Assembly (NCBI RefSeq): GCF_964199755.1 | Contig: NC_133914.1 | Span: 1 to 64,000, forward strand | Length of the DNA: 64,000 nucleotides | Reading direction: 5' to 3' | Source of the DNA: Larus michahellis | Lineage: Eukaryota > Chordata > Aves > Charadriiformes > Laridae | Shown here: piece by piece, positions 12,642 through 23,530 of the stretch | How the letters are laid out: every line of letters starts with the position of its first letter | Numbering within the stretch: position 1 is the stretch's first letter | The notes under the pieces: generated by a model | Databases searched by the model: none | What the model saw: the letters and a program-made list of their open reading frames with translations, nothing else | What the model was told of the DNA's origin: nothing | Translations under genes and position numbers: made by a program

Positions 12642-13794
12642 ACAGCGGTCAAATACAGAACAACCGGTTAAAAACTGCACAATACAGTGCCAGAGACTCT
12701 AAAATAACTGGCAAGACAACGACAGGGCAACACCATGCAAGATCTAACCTTACACAGGGCAGTACAAGGCAACGTACAATCAAATGCAGAGCAGACAATG
12801 AAAGAATTGACGGTACAGTGCCACGCAATGGTAGGCTATATCAGATGTCGGTCACCACAATGACAGAGCAATACAAGGCAAGACGTAACGCGATACGGGG
12901 CCCTACCAGGCGACACAGTCAAGGAAACAACCACCCCATGAAAGAACTCACAACACAGCGCGGTCCTAGGACGGAAGGTGTAAAATGACCGTCGAGACAG
13001 TGACAGGGCAATACAATGCAAGATGCAACACCATACCAAGGCAACATGCAGCCAAATGAACAACCCATTAAGAAACCCAGCATATGTTCAACTGTAATAC
13101 CAGAAAAGATCAGAAGGCAGTCAAGACAATGACAGCGCACTATAACGCGAGAAGTAACACAATACAGGGCAGTACAAGGCATTACACAGGCAAATAAAGA
13201 AGAACCCATTAAAAACCACACAATACAGTGCGGTGCGAGGCCAGAGTAGATCAGAAGGCAGTCGAGACTACGACGGGGCAATATAATGCGAGATGTTACA
13301 TGGTACAGGGCAGTACAAGGCATTAGAAAGCCAAACGAAGAACAACCCCAAATGAAGAACAACCGATTAAAAAAACCCGCAATACAGTGTGGTACGAGGC
13401 CCAAACAGATCAGAAGGCAGTCAAGGCTACGACGGGGCAATATAACGCTAGACGTAACGCAATAGAGGGCGGTACAAGGCATTGCACAGTCAAAGAACAA
13501 CGGATTAAAAAAAAAAAAATGCAACACAGTATGGTACGATGCCAGAATAGATCACAGAGCAGTCAAGAGCGTGACGGGGCAACACGATGCGAAACCGATA
13601 CTGAGTGAGGCGGAGCAATACTATTGCAAATATACAAGAACACAGTACAGAACCAAGTTCTTAAGCGTACGACGCAAGACCATGTCAAATGGCAGTCAAG
13701 GAAGTTCCTGAGCAACGTAATCCCGATTTGCACAAAATGGTGCCATCAGGCACCATCGCGTCGGTCAACACTAAGTTGTACTGCAATATCCCCC

Positions 13795-14405
13795 GCATCA
13801 CACGCGCCGTACCCTCCTGCTCACCTGCTCCGCATGGATTCCGGATTCGGACTTCGTGGCACTCTCTGGTTCTGGCACCTAAAACACCTAAGACACACAA
13901 TATTCCTGTTGAGCTTACGGGAAACCACCACCCCCATGCGCTACCTCTCTGCTACCCAGCTCACCTCCAACGCTCGTCCGGCTCCGGATGCCTGCGGCGC
14001 CTGCAAAACCAAAGACAAACACTCCCCTGAGCTCCCCAACGTGTCCACAACCGCCTCACTCGCTGGGACTACTCAGTGGGCGTGCAGCATCGCCCCTCTG
14101 ACCCTGCGTGTCACACCAACCGAAGAAACGCACGCCGAGATACCGCCCAAAACCCTACCAAATTCCCATCTCCCGCTCCCTCACCTTGCCCGCCCGTCCT
14201 CCCCCGAGGCGTGCAACCTGAAGGCTCGCAAACCACCCATAAAACCCAACCGACAAGGGTTGCTTTACAACTTGAAAGTTGCTCCCTCTGAGGCAGATGT
14301 GATACTTCAGCCCACCCGCCCCTGCTGACCTTGACTGACTCATCCCCATCCCCACATCCCACGTCATTCATTGCTTCAAAACTTCAAATTGGAAAGAACC
14401 AATAC
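13795..14405 (-). pseudogene. ELOA-like block fragment (copy of 4172-4780)
   Basis: Almost identical to 4172-4780 at offset 9623. It has the same C-rich character and the same lack of a recognisable product. Confidence 0.4.
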
Positions 14406-15963
14406 ATACAGTACTCAGAGCCACATCTTCTCTCTAACACCACGTGCTGACCCACCTTCTTACGTCGCTCTCCTCCTCTACGCTGCCCCGCCAAGCTTGT
14501 CCCGCTGCATCTGCAAGAACGACATCAGAGAAATCACCCTGAGGCAGAGCAATAGAGTCATAACAACAAAAAGTCTTGCACCTTTTCACAAATACCATCT
14601 AAGGTCCAAATACAACCGTACACAAAGAAAATTACAAAAAAAAAATCCGCACCAAAACCAGCCGTACCCTCTTGGACATGAGCTCTTCTTCACTGCTGCT
14701 GTGTTGCCTTCCCAACATGCCTCTGCTCTTCCCAAACAAAACAGAAGAGGTGTCTACACAGCCTCCCGATGGCTACCCTGAGATGACTCTAACACCTTTG
14801 CCCCGATCTACAGGGATTCATGTACTACATACAGACTCTCCACACGACTCCGCCCACCCTGGACACTACGCGCCCGGGCAGGGCAGCCCTGAGCCAAACA
14901 CTCACGGTTACAGACAGACACTACACGGAACGCTACGAACGACACGCCTCAAAGATGAGAGAAAACTCTCAGCAAGAAAGATGACACGGGGACCAAAGTC
15001 ACCATCGTGCAAGAAAATCTGTGGGATCGTGATGATGTCAACGTGAAGACGCTCTACGGAACCCCCTGAAGCAAACTGTAGAACGTGATGGTACGGAATA
15101 AGAATGGACTGTTGAGCCCGATAAGATGGACGTGCAGGAAGCCTGGCTTCAAGACCTAAGAACGTAACGACGCAGGGAAGAACTCCCAGACATGGAAGTG
15201 GGCCGTCCAGAAACTTCCGAGAGGCAAGACTGATGCACGCTTTAAGATGCTAACGCAAGAAGAGCATCAGATGAATGATGCTACGCCCACAGGCCCAAGC
15301 AGTCGAGACCCTAAGGATGACGCCCAGGGCCCCACGTCGTGCACCTGGAGCTCAAAGATGACCTCGAGACCCAAGAAGGGGCGAAGATACACAACACAGA
15401 CCACATGAACGACATGACAACATGCACAGGCTGGAACTGCCCTGCCCGGGACACGCTAGCGTCACACTGAGCAGTAAGCAACATCCTTTACCTTCCTAAA
15501 TAGGACTGTGCCCTGGGACAGCCCTCGCCACTACGCTAACGTCAAAGACCCCATTTTGCAATTGTCCACCTCGGCCCCTCTCCGGCGCCTGACTGTCAAC
15601 TTAGCTTTTGGAGGGCCAGGCGTCTGAATCCTTCTTCGATGCGGTCCGCAAAAACCAGCCATCCGATACATTTCCGCAGTCACCAGGTTCCTCCTCTTCC
15701 TCTGCAAAAGGAAAATAAAACATAACCCCAGAGGCCGCCACAGCACCAGCAATAAGCATCCTGAGAGGAGACGCCAACCTCTTCCACGACACCCTCAGCC
15801 TCCCGAAGGCCGTGGCGTTCTGCTCGCCCGCTCCGCGCCGATTCCGGAGTCCGAGGCTGCGGTGATAGTTATTCACAGCACCTAAGAGACCAAGAAACAC
15901 AACTTTACCACTGCGCTTCTGCCAAACCACCACACCATCGACTCCTATCTTCTGTCTTCATTC
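14405..15963 (-). pseudogene. ELOA-like 3' block 2a
   Basis: Near-identical copy of block 1a at offset 9623-9624. It has the same module order on the minus strand: last-exon-like near 14570-14625, YDGPST-like near 14760-14910, RQAK-like near 14960-15020, tryptophan-exon-like near 15140-15240 and EEEE exon near 15555-15715. It has the same stops. A one-base difference in an A-run near 14645 shifts one plus-strand frame relative to copy 1, which shows those plus-strand frames are not under coding constraint. Confidence 0.45.
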
Positions 15964-18690
15964 ACATGAAAAAAAAAGCACCCAATTGTATTCATAGAGG
16001 CGCCAGTCACATCTTCCCTCTAACGCCACATGCCGAGCCACCTCCGTACAGCGCTCCTCTCGGCTCCCCTACGTCACCCTGCACGTCTCGTCTCTCGGCA
16101 TCTAAAAAGAGAAAAAAAAAAATCCAACATTACCCTGATGGCAGAGTGATAGCTTAATTCCAAAGGTCTTGTTTCTACTTCGGAACACTGTTCAATTAGA
16201 TCCAACTACAGCCTGCCGTCAAAAAAAAAAACACCACAGAAAAAGCCCACAAACATTACACCCCACACAAAGCAGCCCGAACGTCTTTGAGATACTGCGT
16301 CCTTCACTGGCTGCGAACAGCCTCTCCGACTTGGCTCTGCTTATGCCAACACCCACTAATGAAACACCCCCGCACCCAACCTACTGAGAGCCAATTAATT
16401 CCAGACGACTACCCAACCTTTGCCTCGGTCTCCACAGATCCGCGTATTAACCGTAGACTCTCGTCACTACTCTGCCTGCCCTGGACTCTACACACCCGGG
16501 CAGGGGGGCTCCGAGCCAGACACACACACAAGCACAGACCGACACTACACAGAACGCTAAAAACCACGCGCCTCAAGGATGAGAGAAAACTCTCAGCAAG
16601 AAGGATGACACCCGGACGGAAGTCACCGTCGGGCAAGACGACCTGGAGACCGTGGTGGTGATGCGAAGAGGCTCTATGGAAGCCCCTGAAACAGAGCGTA
16701 GGACATCATCGTCTGTGATAAGAAGGGACTGTCAAGACTGATAAGATGTATGCAGGGGAAGCCTGGCTTCAAGACCTAAGAACGTAATGACATAGGGAAG
16801 AAGTCCCAGTTGTAGATGCGGGCCATCCGGAAACTTCCAAGACGCAAGACCGATGCGAGCTTTAAGCTTCTAACGCAAGAAGACCAGCAGCCGAACGGTG
16901 CTATGCCCACGGGTGCAGGTGTTCGAGACCCTAGGGATGGTGCCTGAGGCGCCATGCCGTGCTCCTGGAGCTTAAAGACGACCTCGAGACCCGAGAAAGG
17001 TCTAAGACACAGAACACGGACCACACGAAAGACACGACAACACACACAGGCTGGAACCGCCCTGCCCGGGAATGCCGAACAGTAAGCCGCATCCCTTACG
17101 TGCCTAAAGGAGACTGCCCTCCAGGACAAACCTCTCCCCTACGCCAACTTCAAAGACACCTTTTTGCAATTCTCAACCTCGTCCCCTCTCGAGCGCCAGT
17201 CTCTCAACTTAGCTTTTGGAGGGCCAGGGGTCCAAATCCATCCTTGAGGCAGTCCACAGAAAACAGCCATCCAGTACGTTCCTGTGGTCACCAGCTTCCT
17301 CCTCTTCCTCTGCAAAAGGAAAAGAAAAAAGTTATCCCAAAAGCAGCCACAGCACCAGCAATAAGCATCCTGAGAGGAGATGCCAACCTCTTCCACAACA
17401 CCCTCAGCCTCATGAACGCCGAGGCATTCTGCTCGCCCGCTCAGCGCCAATTCCAGCGTCTGACGCTGCGGCAACAGTTATTCACGGCACCTAAGATACC
17501 AAGAAACACAGCATTACCACCGCGCTACTGCCAAACCACCAGTCCCGTGCTCCTCCTCGATACTATCTGGCTTGCCTCAAATGCGAGAGCCTAGAACACA
17601 CCAGGCTGCGACGACACCCGAACCCATCTGCAAAACCTGTCCAAGGACGACTCATGAACCCGGCTCCCTTTCCTAGCCCTCCCCCAGTGGCAAAGCTTTA
17701 GAAACCCCTTCTCTTCTCCCTCAGCTGCCAGGGAAGGAGCCCCACTTCTTCCCCACAGCTCCCACCCTTTATTTGCCAGCCCAAACACCCGGCGTTGGAC
17801 GCTTCTCAGGAGCCACTCTTCCCAGCCTCTCCCTGCGTCCGCCACCACCTCCCATCTTCTGTCTTCCCACGGACTCCGGGCTCTGCTGCAGACCCACAGA
17901 GTCAGCGAAGCCCTGACCCGACCTACACCAGGGGCCTGCCGCAAGCCGCAAAGGCTCCAGGGACACGGCGAAACCCTGAGCACCGTGGGGGAAGGCGACG
18001 AGGCGCCCCACATCCTGAAACGCGTTACACCTTATGGCCCTGCTGCTTTCCTGAGAAATGCGAAAACTCCATCTACAGCTGCAGACAAGACGCTCACCCA
18101 GTCCCTGCAAAGTGATCTCATCACCTGCCCGATTGAGACAGATTCTATTGGCATCTTATCTGGGATACAGCAAAGCTAGTGGGAAAAAAAAAAAAACCAC
18201 AAACAAGAAAGTTCCGTCTTCAATACAGCCAGGGATTCCAGGATAACGCGCCATGCCTGGAAGAGAGAAAACCATACCCTTAAACCATCTCACCCCCCCC
18301 GAATGCTCATTACCACGCGACTCACCTGAAAAACCGCACGGAAGAGAAGCGGCGCATGAGGCCGCTCTCTACTGTACGTGCTGCCAAACCTCACCTGGTC
18401 CCCAAGGTCTTGCCACCTCCAGCTTCCTACCTGCTATTCTCTAAATGGGATAACGTCTCCACCCCAGGAGCTGAGCCGCCTCCGAAGCTGCAATCGACTG
18501 AAGGACAGGCAGAGCTCTGACCCTGGAGACGCCTGGCAGCAGAATGAGCTGCCGCAGCAGAGGCTGTGGGTTATATACCCCGGGCCCTGCCCACCCCCCT
18601 TCCCACCATCCCCTGGGAAAGGGGCCCGGCTGACCTCCAGGAGGCACAGAGCCTGCCAGAGGAGCAGCTGCTCCTTTCCTCACAGGCCTG
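15963..18690 (-). pseudogene. ELOA-like block 2b including promoter-like end
   Basis: Copy of block 1b that also retains the upstream end lost in copy 1. After 18563 the sequence is TATATACCCCGGGCCCTG, then a C-rich tract and TTCCCACCATCCCCTGGG. It corresponds position by position with the promoter modules at 22830, 25863 and 47775. Modules recur as in 1b (EEEE exon about 17140-17320, tryptophan-exon-like 16770-16880). Open frames are short and interrupted. Confidence 0.45.
18566..18625 (-). promoter_or_regulatory. GC-box / ZNF143-like promoter module, block 2b
   Basis: Contains CCCCGGGCCCTGCCCACC followed by TTCCCACCATCCCCTGGG. The second word resembles ZNF143/Staf sites (CCCACAAT...). The same two-part module occurs at four equivalent block ends. 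Function is inferred from sequence similarity only. Confidence 0.4.
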
Positions 18691-19155
18691 AGAAGTCCAG
18701 CGTGCAAAACACCAAAACGGAGAAAGCGACCCTTAGAGGAACGGACAATACGTGCTCTTTTATTACAACTACATCAATTGTGTCAGCAACGGGGCCCGGT
18801 AGGTACGTAAACTTAAACTTCTGCAGGGCATAGACATAAAGAGAAAGACATCATCCTAACCTCCATAGGCAAGTAGACCATTAGGCCCGATAACCACGTT
18901 TTTAATCAAGACTCGACGTCCTTTAGTTTCCTTGTGAAAGAAAACCCACAATGCTGGGGGGGGTCATATGTCACTTCTAGCAAGACGACACATATTACCC
19001 GACTTCTGCCAGAACCATGTTCTGGACAGGAAGGACGGACAGAGCGCAAGCAGAGGCTTGTGCGCCGCCTGTAATACAGCGGCTGAGAAAGAACCAACCC
19101 TTCCGACCGCCGCTCTCCTCAGCCGAGTCCGCTCCGGTGCCCCTTCTGTCATTGC
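18690..19155. other. Block-flanking sequence shared with 22.93-23.4 kb
   Basis: Corresponds to the sequence right of block 4: both contain TTCTGCCAGAACC and a nearby TTTCTAGCRAGA-type word. It probably marks the 5' flank of the duplicated unit. No gene seen. Confidence 0.5.
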
Positions 19156-20215
19156 TGTCATGGCTTAGGCTGGGCATTAAATGAAACGACAGATGCTCTC
19201 TTTTAACTTCTCTCCTGAGGGAGAAAACAATGTGAGGGAGACTTAGGAACTGAAAGAGAAACTGAACTCTAACGAAATTGTCCTGGTTCCGGTGGGGATA
19301 GGGTTAACTTTTCCTGGTATTCCATGCCATGTGAGCCACGCCCACCCTGAGCTGCCGGGGGAGGGGGCAGGAACTTGCTGCTTAAAAGCGGGCTGGGGCG
19401 TCCCGGGTCCGGCCGGTCGGCAAGCGGCGGGGAGCGGCGGTCCCGTAATCGCGTTTGTATATTCCCCTGTCCGTGTTGTTGTTGTTTGCCTGTTCCCTTT
19501 GCTGTTCTGTTAAACTGCCTTTGTCCCAACCCAAGAGTCTTGCCTTTTCTTACGATCCTTCCTGTGTTAGGAAGGCACGTGCGAGCGGCACGTGGTTCTT
19601 TGTTGCCATCTGAGGCTAAACCACGACAGAAATATAAACAGAAAAGTAGTACCGAGGAAAGACAAGAATAACAGGAAAACAGTAGCAGAGAGAAAATATA
19701 TACACACAACCCGGCATGGAGCTCCCAAGATGACCATCGCCTCACCCGCTGGCACGGGTAAAGTCCGGGACCAGACTCGGCGACAGACTGGAACCAGATT
19801 CCAGACCTGGTTGCATAAATGCACGGATCGGCGTCAAAGGACAATGACCAGACAAAGGAGTCCTCAAAGGCCAGACGACAGGTACCGACCCCTTCGATCC
19901 CCCCGCTTTTATACTGAGGGTGATGAGGATGGGATGCGATACCCCATCAGTCAGATTCGGGTCACCGGTCCCGTCTACTCTTCACCATGGGTGCAACCCC
20001 TCTACGCTTTTCTGCTTCCGACCCTCCGACGGGGCATATATAAAAGTCAGCTGCGCTGTGCTGTTATAGGAATAAGTATAAGCAAGAGCCTCTCTGCACG
20101 GCATCCCTTCGCATTAAGTGTAAATATAAGTTCTTGGCGCTCTGAAGGCAGATACTACCTGAAAAATACGTCATTACCTTCAGAGAGTTCAGTTCATTGG
20201 AAGAGACTTACCTGC
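19156..20215 (-). mobile_element. Solo LTR interrupted by a younger LTR
   Basis: On the minus strand this LTR has a TATAAAAG box (complement at 19906-19913) and ends in TAAGCCATGACA at 19156. That end and the sequence order (GACTTTACCCGTG, GGAGCTCCATGCCGGG, T-rich run) resemble songbird class II ERV LTRs as I remember them. It is split by the insertion at 19279-19628. The far edge near 20215 is approximate, because no target duplication could be found. Confidence 0.6.
19279..19628 (+). mobile_element. Solo LTR nested in the preceding LTR
   Basis: A 350-bp element with TG (TGTCCTGGTTCC) and CA (AACCACGACA) ends. It is flanked by an exact 5-bp target duplication, GAAAT at 19274-19278 and 19629-19633. 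It contains a TTAAAAG TATA-like element and the words TTAAACTGCCTTTGTCCCAACCC typical of this LTR class. No internal genes remain, so it is a solo LTR. Confidence 0.85.
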
Positions 20216-20279
20216 AAAGTGACGTGACTGCAAACAACACCGGTTCTGTTGTACATCAGACCAGCACTTCCACACATGG

Positions 20280-22930
20280 CTACGTAACCTCACATTCACA
20301 CGAAAAAAAGAAGAAATGGCCAAATGTATTCATGGAGCCGCCGGTCACATCTTCCCTTTAATACCTCGGGCTCAGCCACCTTCGTCCTGCGCTCCCGTCA
20401 GCTCCCCTGCGTATCCCCGGCCACCTCATCTCTCTGCACCTGAAAAAAAAGCAACACAACATCAAACATTACCCAATGCGGAGCAGTAGCTTAACTCCAA
20501 AGGTCTTGTTTCTACTGAAGAACCCTGTTCACATAAGTCCAACTACAGCCTGTCATCCAGAGAAGAGACGCCTGCAAACGTTACACCCCACACAACGCAG
20601 GCTTACCATCTTTGAGATACTGTCCCCTTCACTGGCCACGAACACCCTCTCCAACTTGGCTGCGCTTGTGCCAGCGCCCGCTAATGAAACACCCGTCCAC
20701 GCAGCCTCTCGAGAGCTAATCAAGTCGAGACGACTGAGCAACCTGTGCCCGGGTCTAGACAGATCCTCATATTCACTACAGACTGCCGTCGTGATTCTGC
20801 CTACCCTGGACGCTACGCACCCGGGCAGGGCAGCCCCGAGCCAGACACACACAGACTGACGCCACACAGAACACGACAAACGACGCGCCTCAAGGATGAG
20901 AGAAAACTCTCAGCAAGAGGGATGACACCGGGACCAAAGTCACCGTCGGGCAAGACGACCTGCGGCACTGTGATGGCGACGATGTGAAGAGGCTCCACAG
21001 AACCCCCTGAAACCAAGTGTAGAACTTCACAGTTCCTGAGGAGGGACTGTCGAGCCTGACAAGATGGACGCGTAGGAAGCCCAGCTTCAAGACCTAAGAG
21101 CGTAACGACACAGGGAAGAAGCCCCAGTCGCTGAAGTGGGCCATCCGGAAAGTTCCAAGATGCAAGACCGATGCACGCTTTAAGATGCTAATGCAAGAAG
21201 AGAGGCAGACGGTTGGTGCTACGCCCACGGGTGCAGGCGTTCGACACCATAAGGATGGCGCCCGATGCACGTTCCGTGCTCCTGGAGCTTCAAGATGATC
21301 TCGAGACCCAGAAAAAGGGTCTAGGATGCAAAACACAGACCACACGAACGACACGACAACACACACAGGCTGGAACTGCCCTGCCCAGGTTGCGTTCACA
21401 TCACACCGGACAGTAAGCTACGTCATTTACCTGCCCAAAGGAGACTGTGCCCCAGAACAGCCCTCCCCCCTACACTAACATCAAAGACCCCATTACACAG
21501 TTGTCAGCCTCCGCCCCTCTCCGGTGCTGGTCTCTCAACTTAGCTTTTGGAGGGCTAGCATCTGATTCCATCCTCGACATAGTCCACAAGACACAACCAT
21601 CCGATACGTTCCTGCGGTCACCGGCTTACTCCTCTTCCTCTGCAAAAGGAAAAGGAAAAGTCATCGCAAGAGCAGCCCCAACACCAGCAATAAGTGCCCC
21701 GAGGGGAGATGCCGACCTCCTCCACAAAACCCCTCAAGCCTCCTGAACGCTGACGCAGTCTGATTGCCTGCCCCGCGCCGATTCTAGAGTGGGATGCTGC
21801 AGCGACGGTTATTCACGGCACCTAAGATACCAAGAAACACAACATGACCACCGCGCTTCTGCCAACCCACCAGTCCCGTGCTCCTCCTCGATACCATCTG
21901 TCTTGCCTCAAATGCGAGAGCCTAGAGCAGACCAGACACCATCGACAACCAAACCCAACTACAAGACTGGTTTGAGAAAGACACATGAACCCGCCTCCCT
22001 TGCCCAGCCATCCCCTAATGCCAAAACTTTAGAGACTCCCTCCCTTCTCCTGAGCCGTCAGGGAAGGAGACCCACTGCCCCCCCACAACTCCTGCCCCTG
22101 ATTTTCCAACCGCTCCTCGGGACCTGCTCTTCTGAGCCCTGTGTGTGGCAGACACCTCCCGTCTTCTGCCTTCACAGAGACTCCGGGCTCTGCTACAGAC
22201 CCGGAAAGCCAGGAAAACAGTTACAGAACCTACCCGTAGCCTCCTGCAAGAGCTTCAGGGCCACCGTGATGCCCTGTGTGCTCTGGGGGGAAGTGATGAG
22301 CCATCCCTGCTGTTACATCCCTGCTGCTTTCTCAAAACAAACTCAATATATAGATACCTACAAAACGCTTGCCCTAAATCCTGCTCCAGTATCTCATAAC
22401 GCACCCAATTAAGACTAACAAAAACACCAACTAACGTAGCATACATCAAAATTGGAAAAAAATACAACATTTTATCTTCAGTGAAGTCAGAAATTATAGT
22501 AAAACACACACCACCTGCCATAAGCAAGAAAAAAAAGAAGAGACGCATACTATTAAACCATTTAAACAAACTAAATGCTCCCTACGAAACTAAAGATATG
22601 GGGGGGGAAAAAAAAAGAAAAAAGATAACATACAACTCCACTTTCTGTGGCAACCACCCTTCCATTGAGGAGTCTCACCTCTGATGTCTCACCTACGCTA
22701 GTTCAAACGCCAAAACAAGCCTTCCCGAACGGCCACACGAGCTCCAAGACAACACCGAAGGAGCTCCAGAGCTCTGACCCCGGAGAAGACCAGCAGCAGA
22801 ACGAGCTCCTGACCCGAAGCTGTGGCTCATGTACCCCGGGCCCCGCCCACCACCTTTCCCACAATCCCCTGGGTAAAGGGTGGGGCCGCCCCCCAGAAGC
22901 ATAAAAGCAGCTGAAGGGGCAGCAGGTGTT
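20280..22930 (-). pseudogene. ELOA-like block 4
   Basis: Another diverged unit with the same minus-strand order: last-exon-like element near 20490-20560, YDGPST-like near 20690-20830, RQAK-like 20895-20960, tryptophan-exon-like 21085-21190, VPYSVLEP-exon-like 21215-21320 and EEEE exon 21490-21650. It ends at an exon-1-like stretch near 22700-22810 upstream of a GC-box module. The putative first exon encodes leucine-rich residues including LELLRCCL, reminiscent of ELOA's LLKYLKKL. Internal stops break it. The label is inference from repeated order; I could not align it. Confidence 0.42.
22830..22890 (-). promoter_or_regulatory. GC-box / ZNF143-like promoter module, block 4
   Basis: GTACCCCGGGCCCCGCCC followed by TTTCCCACAATCCCCTGGG. 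This is the same arrangement as in blocks A, B and 2b. Confidence 0.45.
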
Positions 22931-23530
22931 GTTATTTGCTTTAATTTTACCATCTAACAAGTAGTGAAGAGTGAGAGCGACCCTTGCTAGAAAAAGCATC
23001 ATCTGCTCCTCCCATTGCATCAACGGTGTGTCCAGGGGAGCAGTTAGAGAGAGGTGAGACAGAAAAAAAATAAACATCAGACTTATCTCTACGGGAAAGT
23101 GGCTTATTCAATGCAATGGTAACATTATTATTAAAATTTATGTACTTGAGTGTCCTTCAAAACAAAAAAAATACAAACCCAGACACAATCTGTTACTACG
23201 GGGTCGTTCCTCATTTCTAGCGAGAGCGTGTGCACTAACGACCTTCTGCCAGAACCCCTTTCTGGATGGGAGCGAATAACAAAACAGAACCAGATTCTAG
23301 GAGAAAACTTCCTCAAAAACATCTTCCCCTGTGAAATAAGTTATTTATTGTAAACTGCTGGCAATTTAAAGTCATATTGATAATCTCGCTTTGACTTTTT
23401 ACACCACAGCGCTACTTGCGTCCCAAAATACAGAAAGCAACAAAAAAGCATGGAATTACAAGTCACGTGTTTCCTGAACCTGCATAAAGCACCCTAATTA
23501 ACATCTCAGTAGCTAGAACAAAAACGAGTT
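22930..23530. other. Non-coding flank between block 4 and block A
   Basis: AT-richer sequence homologous in part to 18690-19155. No gene or complete element recognised. Several A-runs and simple T-rich patches are present. Confidence 0.5.

Larger units (their letters stand above)
8941..13794. repeat. Degenerate ~140-bp tandem repeat array, copy 2
   Basis: Same family as 1-4171. Clean units are visible at 12.66-13.6 kb, where anchors near 12716, 12855, 12995, 13124 and 13265 are spaced 129-141 bp apart. LTR modules interrupt it at 9759-10219, 11386-11727 and 11987-12641. The last about 200 bp (13.6-13.79 kb) are strongly diverged. The segment from about 11853 to 13794 has no counterpart in copy 1. 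Confidence 0.8.
8964..18563. repeat. Large tandem segmental duplication, copy 2
   Basis: Head-to-tail partner of 79-8940. The homology starts at AGTGCCATCGTATGTTA (8964) and the two copies part again after CAGCAGAGG at 18563. From there copy 2 continues into a promoter-like region, whereas copy 1 ran into this duplication. A 17-bp insertion near 10225 and a 6-bp deletion near 10623 account for part of the offset change. Confidence 0.93.

Noticed and set aside
20035-20050. TATATAAAAG as a plus-strand promoter
   Set aside because: It falls within or at the edge of the minus-strand LTR; no plus-strand gene follows.
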